Position numbers and translations under genes: made by a program
Notes under the pieces: model-generated
Told to the model about the DNA's origin: nothing
What the model saw: the letters and a program-made list of their open reading frames with translations, nothing else
Database searches by the model: none
Shown here: positions 22,739 through 32,856 of the stretch, piece by piece
Layout of the letters: the number at the start of each line of letters is the position of its first letter
How positions within the stretch are numbered: position 1 is the first letter of the stretch
Source: Leptobrachium leishanense
Lineage: Eukaryota > Chordata > Amphibia > Anura > Megophryidae
Assembly: GCA_009667805.1 (NCBI GenBank)
Contig: CM019068.1
Span: 5,935,218-5,999,217 of the forward strand
DNA length: 64,000 nt
Direction of reading: 5' to 3'

Positions 22739-23013
22739 TGTGACAGACAGACGGGCACACCGACTGGGTGCCTCTGTCAAACACTTTCACCAAGTTGGAT
22801 CCCGAAATCCAGCTTTAGCAGCCCCCCAAACGTTCCCTCTACAAAGCTCCAGGCACGACCAGAGCGGTTGAGAAGCAAAAGCAAACTGCCACTTTATTTG
22901 AAAGATAAAAAAAACAGAGGAAAAAAGACAGTTGGGACACCCCCCCTCCCTTCCAGAATACACTACAGGTGTGTTTCAATAATATTTAACCCCTGCAGCC
23001 TTGGTCTGTCACA
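22739..23013 (-). repeat. Gmr1-like element, 3' LTR
   Basis: It matches the LTR at 30,462-30,736 with scattered substitutions. Both contain the A-rich run after CCACTTTATTTGAAA and end GTCTGTCACA. On the - strand the complement of CACTTTATTTG is not an obvious promoter, so regulation cannot be read from sequence. Confidence 0.8.
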
Positions 23014-23031
23014 ATTCTCCCCCCCTGTTCC
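23014..23031 (-). other. Polypurine tract of the Gmr1-like element
   Basis: On the - strand the bases just before the 3' LTR read GGAACAGGGGGGAGAAT, a purine run in the expected place for priming plus-strand DNA synthesis. Confidence 0.7.
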
Positions 23032-23069
23032 ACAGTCCGGCAGACCCGGCTAGATCCACACGGGTCAGC

Positions 23070-23590
23070 CTAGGGGTTGTCCTGGAGTACAGACCGCTCT
23101 AATTCGGTTTGCCGGGAAAGTCCATCTGCATTTCCATTCTGCTTTCCTGGCCGATATTGAACTGTGAAGTTGTAGGGCTGCAGGGCGAGGCTCCAGCACA
23201 ATGAGTGTCCGTTGTCTCCGGAGACTCTGTTCAGCCAAATCAAGGGGTTATGGTCGGTGAGCACCATGAAAGATCTTCCATATTGGTATGACTGCAGTTT
23301 TTTCAGAGCCCACACCAGCGCCAGGCACTCTTTTTCAATAGCCGTGTACCCTACTTTCCTAGGTAGCAGCTTGCGGCTGATGTAGGCTACGGGGTGCTCA
23401 CCGCCGTCGGCTCCCACTTGACTCAGTACTGCTCCCAACCCGAAAGTAGAGGCATCTGTGTGAACACAAAATCATGTGTTGGGGTCAGGAGCAGCGAGGA
23501 TAGGTGCTGAGATTAAGTCATGCTTAAGGCGTTGAAAGGCAGCGTCGCTCTCTGGGGAACACAGGACCTGTCGGGGCAGGTTTTTACGGG
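23070..23590 (-). pseudogene. Gmr1-like pol fragment: RNase H
   Basis: Two - strand frames, 23,472-23,590 and 23,070-23,438, carry the link from reverse transcriptase (DAAFQRLKHDLISAPIL) and RNase H motifs: FGLGAVLSQ, AYISRKLLP, YTAIEKECLALVWAL, VLTDHNPL, ADGLSRQ. RNase H degrades the RNA template during reverse transcription. A TGA near 23,466 interrupts it just before the first catalytic aspartate. The Penelope-like insertion cuts it from the polymerase part at 26,620. Confidence 0.8.
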
Positions 23591-24012
23591 TAAGGTCAGT
23601 CAGGGACACAAAAAGGATTGTCAGCGCCCAAATAGTACCACCACTAGTGTCCCAATGCCAAACCAGATATATAGAGGTTCCCCCCAAACCAATGTAGCAA
23701 CAAGTGGAGATATACGTATCTGGTGGCGCGATAACAAATTGCTTCTTGGTAATCAGGTGGTTCTTGTGGTATACATCATTAGCGTCCAATATGGATTATA
23801 TAAAAAACACAAAATGCATATATTAGTTTAGTGTGTACAAATAATGTTGGAATAAATGGCAATGAACTATTCCACTCACAAGTGGAGAGCCCCGTCACTG
23901 GCTCTGAGTGGTTGCAAGCATCTGGGTCCTTTGTCTTTTATGATTATGGAGGAGACCCACTCCCTTCAAAATCAGTATTTTCTTTCATTCATCAGATGTG
24001 GAAGAAGACATA

Positions 24013-25856
24013 CAGGGTTATCCAAAGAGATCCGAATTGCTTGAGAAAGGTAACCGAACGCTGAAAATCAGCGTTCGGTTACCTTTCCTGGCCATTCGGC
24101 TATACAGAGAGCAGGCAATTCGCCAAATCCTGGTGAATTGCCTGCACATACGGTGCCTGTTCGGTGCCTGTTCAAGGGCAGTGAAATCCCCATAGAGAAG
24201 CACTGCTTCAGCTATTCAGAGAACACAAACCAGCAGTGAAAGGTTCCTGAAATGTCCTGCCATTCGGTGGTTTCATTCGGCAAGTTAATTCAGGAGAATC
24301 CCATAGACTTCAATGTTAAAAATATTCCCGTTTTAATTCAATATCTAATAAACCGTTCATCATAAAATTCTGCAGCAAAAAGTCTCTTTATTTATAGATT
24401 TTTTAGGATACTTTAAGCATTTTTCAGATTTTTTTTTATTTTTTTTAAAAGTCCGATTTTTTTTTGATTTGTTTTTCAGTTTACTTATTTTTTTTGTAAC
24501 AGCCCTTTTTATTATCATTCCCTGGACCTCCTGTGAAAATTTCAGACATTTTCGCTCAGTAGTTTCTTTGCAAACAGCGTTTCATTTTCCCAGATTCATA
24601 CAAATGGTTTTGCTAATTTATTCACTGCCTCCTCTACGTCACAGCTGCTTCGGCTCTGTGTGATTCATAGTTACATAGTTACATAGTTACATAGTTATAT
24701 AGGCTGAAAAAAGACATGCGTCCATCGGGTTCAGCCTCTCCCACATAACCTACTGCTGTTGATCCAAAAGAAGGCAAAAAACCCAGTCTGAATGCTTGCC
24801 AATATGCAACATACTGGGAAAAAATTCCTTCTTGACCCCAGAATGGCGTCAGATTTCTCCTTGGATCAAGAAGCTTTTACCCACATATTAAATATTATAA
24901 CCCTTAATATTCTGTGTCTGCAGGAAGTCATCCAGTCGTTTTTTAAAAGTCTGTACAGACTCTGACCCAACCACCTCAACAGGCAGAGAATTCCACAGCT
25001 TGATTGTTCTCACCGTAAAATAACCCTTCCTATGCTTTAAGCTAAATTTTCTTTCTTCCAGTCTAAATGGATGACCCTTGTCCTGTGTATAGTCCTGTTA
25101 ATAATTTATCAGACAATGGTTTATAATGGCCCCGTATATATTTATATAAGGTTATCAGATCCCCTCTAAGGCGCCGTTTCTCTAAACTAAACAGGTTTAA
25201 GCTTGTTAGTCTTTCCTCATAACTTAACCCTTCCATCCCCCTTATTAATTTAGTTGCCCGTCTCTGCACTTTTTCTAACGATATAATATCTTTTTTTAAG
25301 ACAGGTGCCCAAAATTGCACGGCATATTCAAGGTGCGGCCTGACCATTGATTTATACAGAGGCAAAATTATGTTTTCATCCCGTGAGTGAACTCCCCTTT
25401 TAATGCATGCCAGTACTTTGCTGGCCTTGGCGGCTGCTGTTTGACATTGCACATTGTTACTTAGTTTGAAGTCTATGATTATTCCCAAATCCTTCTCCTG
25501 CTTGGATTTCCCTAACTCCGTACCATTTAGGGTATAAATTGCTTGTGTGTTCTTCACTCCAAAGTGCATAACTTTACATTTATCTAGATTAAATCTCATC
25601 TGCCATTTAACCTGCGATTCGGCTCCTGTTCGGGTTTTTCGAAGGTTAATCCTGATGTTTTTGCTTGTTTTCAGCGTGCATTCGGTTAGTTTTCGTCAGG
25701 TTTGCGGCAGCTTTTCCCTGCAATATGGGGACCCTGTGGTGTTTGCTGAATACACCGCAGGGTCACCGAAATGGGATCGGCAAAAGGAACCGAATTGAAG
25801 AGAACGAAAAGTCACCGAACGTGCGGTGACTTTTCGAATCTCTTTGGATAACCCTG
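24013..25856. mobile_element. DNA transposon with CAGGGTTATCCAAAGAGAT ends
   Basis: The terminal inverted repeats are CAGGGTTATCCAAAGAGAT followed by CCGAA or TCGAA on the two sides. A perfect hairpin (AGGTAACCGAACGCTGA and its complement) sits at about 24,048-24,085. I cannot settle the TSD or superfamily. A CR1 fragment is inserted at 24,667-25,615. The related copy at 63,287 lacks that CR1 and shows its empty site. Confidence 0.65.
24667..25615 (-). mobile_element. CR1 LINE, 5'-truncated 3' fragment
   Basis: It is nearly identical to 12,241-13,180 of the large CR1: the same 8-bp tail, 3' UTR and reverse transcriptase C-terminus (FNLDKCKVMHFGVKN through the IRGMEG region). GATTC occurs at both borders (24,662-24,666 and 25,616-25,620), a likely 5-bp TSD. 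The high similarity to the larger copy suggests recent activity of this subfamily. Confidence 0.85.
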
Positions 25857-26147
25857 AAGAAAACAGAAGAAAGACCTTCTTGTGCAGGTCTGCCAATATA
25901 CATATAATTAATGAATTAATTGTAATATCAACTCACATATGGTGGAGCTTATAGTCAAGCTCTAGGTCAAAGTGCCAGTGGATTTGTTGAGTGGGTCAAA
26001 TCCACAAAAATCTCAGATGGATTCCAGAACAAAAGGGACCAAAAAATGAATTTTTTTCTTTATAAAAGAAAAATCTTTAATCTAAAAATGTAACATAGTA
26101 AAAATTATGTATTTAAATAAAATATTCTGTAAGGTTTCCAGAACGCG

Positions 26148-26174
26148 TTTCGCCATATAATATGGCTTCTTCAG
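26148..26174 (-). ncRNA. Hammerhead-ribozyme-like core motif
   Basis: The - strand reads CTGAAGA, A, then the perfect stem GCCATAT/ATATGGC, then GAAACGC. This fits the CUGANGA-stem II-GAAA core apart from one extra A. I cannot build a convincing stem I or a GUC/GUH cleavage site. It may be a decayed ribozyme or only a conserved Penelope-like motif. Confidence 0.35.
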
Positions 26175-26619
26175 CTGGTTTACAGAGATAGAATAAACAT
26201 TACATATATACAGCCCCTTAATTGGGGTTAGTAAGGTCCCATGTGTTTGGAGTTGAGAAAAGTCCGTTGGCGTGCGTTCCACGCCTCTGCCGGCCGAATC
26301 GCGCTGTGCGCTGCCATCTTGCGCATGCGCAGCAATGGTATATGCGTTCCATGTATTCCAATCAGCGTTTCCGGTATTCCTAGTCACGTTGATGGATGCG
26401 GAACGGCTTTCGTGGCAAAATAATGACAGAATGAGCAAATGGAACGTATTCTCCTGCGGAATACCACATATTAACAAAGCATCAATGGCTATTCGACAAC
26501 CGATGTTAATATATCAAACCAAATTCCTCTTGGTGCACTCGTTTTTAATATAGCAAACATATCGCTGGTAATTGTACTTGTCATCATAAGAGAGAAGGAT
26601 GTGATAAGGTCAGTCAGGG

Positions 26620-27648
26620 GTTTAGCGATAGTGCTATAGTTGGGCACAAACTTCCTATATTAGCCTGCTGTCCCTAAAAACGCAAAGACCTGGGTTTTCA
26701 TCCAGGGGGTTGGCCAGTTGGCAACTGCCTCAACTTTAGCAGGTTCGGGGCGCTGCCGCCCGCGGCCCACCCAATGCCCAAGGTACTGGACCTCAGACAT
26801 CCCTATGCTACATTTATCTGGCTTCAAGGATAGTCCCGCAGCCCTAATGAGGTCCAACACAACGCCCAGGTGAACCAAATGTTCCTCCCAGGTATCGCTG
26901 TAGAACGCGATGTCGTCCAGATATGCACAGGCATAGCCTTGGAGGCCATCAAGGAGCCGATCTACCATCCTCTGGAACGTCGTGTCGCATTCTTCATCCT
27001 GAACGGCATGATCTTAAACTGGTACAGGCCGATGGGGGTGAGGAATGCTTACTTCGGAACAGCTTCTGTGTCCAGGGGAATTTGCCAGTGCCCTTTGCAT
27101 CGGACGAGGGTAGTCAGGAAGTTACCCCGAGTGATGCTATCTAGCAGTTCATCAACTCAAGGCATGGGGTATGCATCGGTCGTGGTACAGTCATTTAGTC
27201 TTCTATAATCCACACAAAAGCGTGTCATACCATCCCGCTTTGGTACCAGAACTACTGGGGATGCCCAAGGGCTATTGGATGGCTCGATGACTCCTAGTTC
27301 GAGCATCTCCTTGATCTCTTTCCTCATCCCGTCTCTAACTGCCTCGGGTACCCGGTATGCAGCCTGCCAGAGGGGCAGCTTTCCCGGGGTCTCCACACTG
27401 TGTACTGTCAGCACAGTATATCCAGGGGTGGTGGAGAACATCTCCTGTCTCTGACTAATGACTCTTCTAACCTGCTCCTGCTGCGCAGCCTCCAACTGTC
27501 TATCTAGCCTTACTGCCTCTACTCCTACACTGTCCATATTCCACTCCGGGAGCTCCGGCAGGGGAAGACTCTCTGAGTGATCCCCGGCCGGAGCACAGAT
27601 AGCGGCTACATCTTCCGGCCTTTCCAGGTATGCTTTGAGCATGTTCAC
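26620..27648 (-). pseudogene. Gmr1-like pol fragment: reverse transcriptase
   Basis: The first part (27,157-27,648) has the N-terminal motifs: VETPGKLPLWQAAYRVP, LELGVIEPSNSPWASPVVLV and FCVDYRRLN. The second (26,660-26,968) has the catalytic CAYLDDIAFYS followed by LGHWVGRG and WPTPWMKTQVFAFLGT. Frame changes separate them at about 26,970-27,150. The polymerase lies downstream of integrase, which is diagnostic of the Gmr1-like group. Confidence 0.85.
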
Positions 27649-27659
27649 ATGGAAAAATC

Positions 27660-28780
27660 AGCTGGATTCTTTCATCTGAACATTTATCTACCAGGTAGGT
27701 AGTGTCATAACGCTGCTCCGCTACCTTATAAGGCCCATCCCACGAGGCTTGCAATTTATCCATCTTGGATGGCTTCAGGGCAAGTACTTTCTGCCCTATA
27801 AGCAAGGTACGGTTCTGGGTGGTACGATCGTACCACTGCTTCTGCTGACTCTGCGGGTACTACAGGTTTTCCCGGACCATGTCCGTGAGCTCTGTCAGCC
27901 GATCTCTTAATGCTAAAACATACCCTACAATAGAAGGATCCTGCACCTCCTCCCCCACTTCCCAGTGGGCTCTAATTAGATCTAATGGCCCCCTCACCCT
28001 CCTCCCATACAATAGCTCAAACGGGGAGAATCCGGTCGATTTCTGGGGGCACCTCCCATAAGCAAACAGGAGGTGAGGCAAGAATCTCTCCCAGTCCTTG
28101 TGAGAGGTAGCAAACTTACGAAGCAGCTGCTTCAACGTTCCATTGAACCACTCACACAGTCTGTTTGTCTGAGGATGGTGGGCGGAGCTATACAGGGGTT
28201 TTATCCTGCTTAGTTTCCAGAGCTGCCGGGTCAGGTCGGCTGTAAACTGCATCCCCTGGTCTTAGATAATCTCTTTAGGGAAGCCCACCCTGGAAAATAT
28301 CCGGAGCAGGGCACTGCATGGATATTCATCAGGGGAATCGCCTCCTGGTAACGTGTGGCATAGTCCACTACTGTTAAAATGTATCTCTTTCCAGAGGGAC
28401 TTGGGCGAGGTAATGGTCCAACCAGGTCTACAGCAATCCGGCTAAATGGTTCAGAGAAAACAGGCAAGGGGCAGAGGGAAGCTTTGGAGTGGTTACCCTT
28501 TTTCCCCACCCATTGGCAAACGTCACAGGTACGGCAGTATTGCCGGATATCATCAGTTACCCCAGGCCAAAAGAATAGATGGGTGACTCGGTGATGGGTT
28601 TTAGTCACACTGAGGTGTCCTGCAAGGGGAATGTTGTGCCCGATGCAGAGGAGGTGGGATCTATATTTTTGGGAACCACTAGCTGCTTTTTGGGTACTGG
28701 GTGCTTTCCCGTACCTTCCGTAAACCTATACAGCAGGCCCCCCTCGCACTCCACCCTATCGCCCCCTAAATTCCCGGGGT
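27660..28780 (-). pseudogene. Gmr1-like pol fragment: integrase
   Basis: The frame at 28,231-28,608 has the zinc-binding HH-CC domain (HHRVTHLFFWPG, CRTCDVCQ) and the first catalytic aspartate (AVDLVGPLPRP, LTVVDYATRYQEAIPL). The frame at 27,860-28,252 has SSAHHPQTN and the downstream glutamate region (CEWFNGTLKQLL), plus FSPFELLYGRRVRGPL. The C-terminal region (VLALKPSKMDKLQASWDGPYKV) follows at about 27,700-27,800. Integrase inserts the DNA copy into the genome. Stops and shifts occur near 28,260. Confidence 0.85.
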
Positions 28781-28832
28781 CAGTCCCAGCTCGCTCCCGA
28801 TATTTGGCCAGGGAAGGATCATTAAGGATGTC

Positions 28833-29255
28833 TTAGGCAAATTGGGCGTAGGGAACCCAGGGAAAGGTAGGCAGGGACAGGTCGGTCTCAATTTTGTTAG
28901 GGTTTACCTGGTTCCCGTCATCGAGTGCCAGTTCTGCCTCTCTTGTCTGCTGTCTGGTGGCTACTGGGTAAACCTCTGGAGCACCGCCAGCCTGGAAGGA
29001 GGAAGAGAGGTTACCCAAATCATTGCCTAACAGCACATCTGCTGGTAGGTCTCGCATAATGCCAACTTCCAACTCTTGGGCATCGAATCTCCAGTCTAGG
29101 TAGACCTGGGCTGTAGGAATCTTCAATATTCTTCCGCTGGCCACCCGCACGGCAATCACCCAACCGGTATGGTCCCGACTCGCCACCATTTTGGGCTGGA
29201 TCAAAGTGATGGTGGCCCCACTGTCTCGGAGCCCTTGGGCATTCCGGGCATTCAC
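28833..29255 (-). pseudogene. Gmr1-like pol fragment: aspartic protease
   Basis: A 140-codon - strand frame carries GLRDSGATITLI, whose DSG is the retropepsin active site, and DVLLGNDLG, the second conserved block of retropepsins. The protease would cut the Gag-Pol polyprotein. It lies between gag and integrase, as expected. Confidence 0.8.
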
Positions 29256-29458
29256 TCTAATGGTTTGCTGATGGTGCTGCCGGTTGTCAGTGGAACCGCC
29301 TGGACTGGGTCAGCTTCATGCAGCACTTCGAATGCCTCCTCTTCCCATTGGGACATTTTCACTGCTGATGGAGGCTGTATGCAGTGAAAGGCTGCTCGGG
29401 AGGAGCCGGACGGAGTTCGGTTCCAGGGTGAGGTGTTCTGGTTCCAAGGACAGTGTTG

Positions 29459-30393
29459 TCACATGTGTCCCAGCTGATTACATCTGTAACATCTCGGCCC
29501 CCTCTGATGAGCTACGGGTGCTGGGGTCGGTTGACTCAGTGGGTAGCTGCCAGAGGAACGACTCTCCGGCACAGCAGGGAGGGTGACTGGGACCGGAGTG
29601 GCTCGCTGAATAGGGCGAATCTCTGGCCGATTTGTCCGTCTGGCATCAATGTACTGGTCTGCCAGAACCGTCGCTTCGTCTACTGTAAGAGGCTTCCTAT
29701 CCTTCACCCAGTCACTGTTCGACAGGCAGCTGATCGTAGAGCTGGTTAAGGAGGATCAGCTGGGCAGCCTCTGCGAGGGTGTGGACCTGGCAGCCTGTGA
29801 ACCAGGCATCCATCGCTTGGGACATCTGGTGCGCCAGTTCTGTGTAGGGCTGGTTCTCCTTTTTCTGCAGATGCCGGAACTTCAGTCGATGGGACTCAGG
29901 GGATAATATCATAGCGGGTCAGAATTCTTTCCTTGACCCGCTCGTAGTTCCTGCGGTCATCTGCTGGTACAGTCTCAAAGGCGTCCAGTGCCCGACCGGA
30001 TAGTTTGCTCACCAGGAGCATCACCCAATCCTCCTCCTCCACTCCCTGCAGGTCGCACTGTGCCTCGAAGACCTGTACATCAACCACTGGTCTCTCCCCA
30101 CCCGCTCTTCGGATCTCTGCCAGATGCACCTGGGTAGCTTCCGACACAATCTGTGTTATCATTTCTGCCGATGGAGCCATGGGGTAAAGGGCAAGCCGCC
30201 ACTGGATCTCCCTCTGAAGGTCGGTCGGCTGGACCCCTACTGCTGCAGGCTCACTTGCCCTCTCTCTTGCACGGTCACCCTCCATAAGTTCTGCGATTAG
30301 GGTGGCTTTCGACTTGCTGCTGGCAATCTGTCCTCGGGACTCCAACAGATCTTTCAAGGTGTCCCGCTTTAGGCCGATGTAACGCTGCTCCAT
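29459..30393 (-). pseudogene. Gmr1-like gag with SCAN-like capsid and zinc knuckle
   Basis: A plausible start ATG is at 30,393 (MEQRYIGLKRDTLKD). The early part resembles a SAP-like helix pair. The middle (about 30,060-29,720) has EEDWVMLLVSKLSGRALDAF, YERVKERILTRYDI, HRLKFRHLQ and AAQLILLNQLYDQLP, which resembles the SCAN domain known to derive from Gmr1-like Gag. A CCHC knuckle (CYRCNQLGHM) sits at about 29,460-29,490. Frame changes at about 29,900 and 29,710 break it. An in-frame extension into the LTR is not part of gag. Confidence 0.75.
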
Positions 30394-30443
30394 CCGCTGC
30401 GGTCCCGGTGGTGGTTTGGACTGCTCACTGGAGAAAGCAAATC

Positions 30444-30461
30444 CCACCGCTCGCCACCAAA
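30444..30461 (-). other. Putative primer-binding site of the Gmr1-like element
   Basis: Immediately inside the 5' LTR the - strand reads TTTGGTGGCGAGCGGTGGG. Position and the TGG start fit a tRNA primer-binding site. I do not assign the tRNA. Confidence 0.5.
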
Positions 30462-30736
30462 TGAGACAGACCGATGGGCACACTGACTGTGTGCCTCTGT
30501 CAAATGCTTTCTCCAAGCTGGACCCCAAAATCCAGCTTTAGCAGCCCCCCAAACCTTCCCTCTACAAAACTCCAGGCACGACCAGAGCAGTTGAGAAGCA
30601 AAAGCAAACTGCCACTTTATTTGAAAAATAAAAAAAACACAGGAAAAAAAACAGTTGGGACACGACCCCCCCCCCCTCCCTTCCAGAATACACTACAGGT
30701 GTGTCACAATAATATTTTCAGCTTTGGTCTGTCACA
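30462..30736 (-). repeat. Gmr1-like element, 5' LTR
   Basis: It starts TGAGACAGACCG and ends GTCTGTCACA, matching 22,739-23,013. The TSD GCATG follows at 30,737-30,741. Divergence between the LTRs, including a run-length change in the C-rich tract, indicates an old insertion. Confidence 0.8.
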
Positions 30737-30741
30737 GCATG

Positions 30742-31002
30742 TCAGAATAATAATGAACAGGAAAGCTCACCAGCAGGATTTATATTTACTATCCAATGGG
30801 AAAATAATGTACATGGAAATTCAACATATTTACTACACTACAGGATAAAACTCATCTGCGGGATTTAAAGTCTAAATACACGGCAGAATAATACTATACA
30901 AGACAATTCACCAAAGGGATTTATGTTTACAGTAACTGTACAGCAGTATAATATCATACAGTAAAACTCACCAGCGAGATTTATATATTCAGTAAACACA
31001 AA
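30742..31002. repeat. Degenerate 60-bp satellite units
   Basis: Motifs such as AATAATACTATACA, AAACTCACCAGCGAGATTTA and TACAGTAA recur at roughly 55-65 bp, a diverged form of the 19,736-22,738 array. This piece is its continuation across the Gmr1-like insertion. Confidence 0.7.
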
Positions 31003-31729
31003 GGGCCATATTACATTTTCTGCGCAAATGCGCTCGCGCAGCGCAATTCTTTTTGCACGCAGTGTCCAGCGTTATCGCGCGAAAATTAACGTGATATTCG
31101 GATTCGAACACATTTTCTCATCCGTCAAGAAATAACGTTAGTAAAAAAAATGCGCAAAACGAAGAATAATACGCGCAGTAACGTTGCGCATGTAAATCAG
31201 TGCGCGGACTGTTTTTTGCGCGGGATTCAGCCAATCAGATTTAAGAACTTAATTGACATCAATTCACCTTAATTAACTCACTAATGTTTTTGCGCCTGTC
31301 ATAATAAATCAGAGTATATATGCTGCAGCAATAATAAAAACACACACAAATTCAATTTTTTTTTGTTTGGGTATGTGTAGAATGTGTAACTATACTTTGC
31401 TGTATTTTTTTTTCGTGCTGGTGTATTTTGTTTCGGCCAGAACTTTCAGATTTGCAGTTACCACCAGCTTTTCAAAGACGTTAAAATTATGCGCGCAAAC
31501 GTCGTTCGTAGGAAGTTGCGCATCTATTGAAATACCATCCGCGTAATGAATTTGCGCTCACAATGTTAAGTATAGGACGCGCACATTTCATCACGCTCGT
31601 GCAAGTCCATCCGCGTTAAACAATAACGCGCATCGTTTGCGCAAACGTTGAAATATGACGTTCTGCGCAAATGGTTTCTGCGCATTTGTGTGCGCGCAAA
31701 ACCGATGCGCAAGCAATGCAATATGGCTC
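31003..31729. mobile_element. GC-word-rich MITE, GGGCYNTATTACA family, copy 1
   Basis: The ends GGGCCATATTACATT and AATGCAATATGGCTC are imperfect inverted repeats. The interior is full of GCGCAAA/TTTGCGC words and includes ATAATAAAAACACACACAAA and TGTGTAGAATGTGTAAC, shared with 60,704-61,440. I cannot define a TSD. It is inserted in the decayed 60-bp satellite. Confidence 0.65.
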
Positions 31730-31859
31730 ATAGTGGGCTGGTATTGTACCGTAAAACTCACCATTGAGACAGTATTGTGCAATGAAACACCAGCAGGATT
31801 TATAGTTACAGTAAATTCATAGCAAGATAAAACTGTACAGTGGGATTTATATTTACAAT
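31730..31859. repeat. Degenerate 60-bp satellite units
   Basis: AAAACTCACC, CACCAGCAGGATTTATA and TTTACAGTAAAT motifs show two weak units between the MITE and the hAT MITE copy 3. Confidence 0.65.
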
Positions 31860-32328
31860 TAGGGATGAGCTGTTCGGGTTCGGACGGTTTGGAGTTCAAC
31901 CCGAACTTTGGCAGTTCTAAAGCTCGCGAATTTCGAACTTTTTGGGCGTGTTCGGTTCGGGTTCGAAAAAAAAAAAGAAATTTAAAAAAAAAGTATAGAA
32001 AATGCTTAAAAAAAAATACAAAAAAATCTAGAAATAAAGAGACTCTTTACTGCAGAATATTATAAGCAACGGTTTATTAGATATTGAATTAAAAACTAAT
32101 GTGTACGTGGAAAGATTATCAACTCTAAATGACCTCTGTTCACAAACGGGCATAACACCAGGTGTTTTTAGTCTGGTAATCAATTTGATACATTGTACAA
32201 TATAGTGAGGGGGTGGGGTGGTGTCTGTTTCTGATTGAGATTTGAGAATTAATTTCCCTCCTAAAACATCCTAATATGCTGCATTTAACCCTTTCGCTGC
32301 TGAGGCTTTTCACACCTCTGTGCTGAGG

Positions 32329-32856
32329 TGTTACGGTTCCCAGATCCCACCACGCAGTACTTAATGCCCCACACTCCACAGAACCCAGAAGCTACCAACA
32401 GAGTAGCCGTGAAAGATCTAACTGTCTGGTCCTTAGAATTGGCCAGGTAAACTAGCTAGACAGATAGGGTTAACACGGGGAGTAGTCAGCCGAGCCAGAA
32501 TCAGGAATACAGAGTTCAGAAAGGTCAAATGGAATAGCCGGGTCGATATCAGAGCAGTAGCGTAGTACAAGAAAATGGTCTAGGGCAACAGAAGGCAGAA
32601 TAGTCAGAAACAAGCAGAGGTCAATAACGGGTTAATTCAATATAGCAGTCAGGTATGGATAACCACGATCTGGCAACTGCTGAGAATACACTGAGGGTTT
32701 TTAAAGACCTTCACCAGGCCACGCCCCCCACTCAAGCCGCACCTCTTGCAACCACCTCCCTGCTTGTCTCCATTTAAACCGGGCTTTGGTCAGCGAGCAG
32801 CATCAGACATGCTGCCCTCAAGCACACAGGTAGGGCTGGAAGCTCCCAACGTTACA
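32329..32856 (-). repeat. Chromovirus 3' LTR, with adjacent polypurine tract
   Basis: It pairs with 37,175-37,720. Next to it at 32,857-32,870, the - strand reads GGAGAGGGGGGTAC, the expected polypurine tract. The pol reading frame runs into this LTR and stops at 32,790. Confidence 0.85.

Larger units (their letters stand above)
23606..26604. mobile_element. Penelope-like retroelement fragment with long target duplication
   Basis: An exact 15-bp repeat, TAAGGTCAGTCAGGG, lies at 23,591-23,605 and 26,605-26,619. The pol codons resume on either side, so the 3.0-kb block is an insertion. Excluding the nested DNA transposon (24,013-25,856), about 1.15 kb remains. It has no long reading frame but contains a GAAACGCG/CTGAAGA hammerhead-like core (26,148-26,174, - strand), as found in the terminal repeats of Penelope-like elements. 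Another retroelement type is possible. Confidence 0.55.
22739..30736 (-). mobile_element. Gmr1-like Ty3/gypsy LTR retrotransposon, decayed
   Basis: LTRs of about 275 bp (TGTGACAGACAG... and ...TCTGTCACA) bound the element, and an exact 5-bp TSD, GCATG, flanks it (22,734-22,738 and 30,737-30,741) within the 60-bp satellite. The - strand order is gag, protease, integrase, reverse transcriptase, RNase H. Integrase upstream of reverse transcriptase is the Gmr1-like arrangement, reversed from ordinary gypsy. A Penelope-like insertion splits reverse transcriptase from RNase H. All genes carry stops or frame changes. Confidence 0.85.

Noticed and set aside
24013..25856. hAT or piggyBac assignment for the CAGGGTTATCC transposon
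   Set aside because: Neither an 8-bp duplication nor TTAA is visible at its borders, so I leave the superfamily open.
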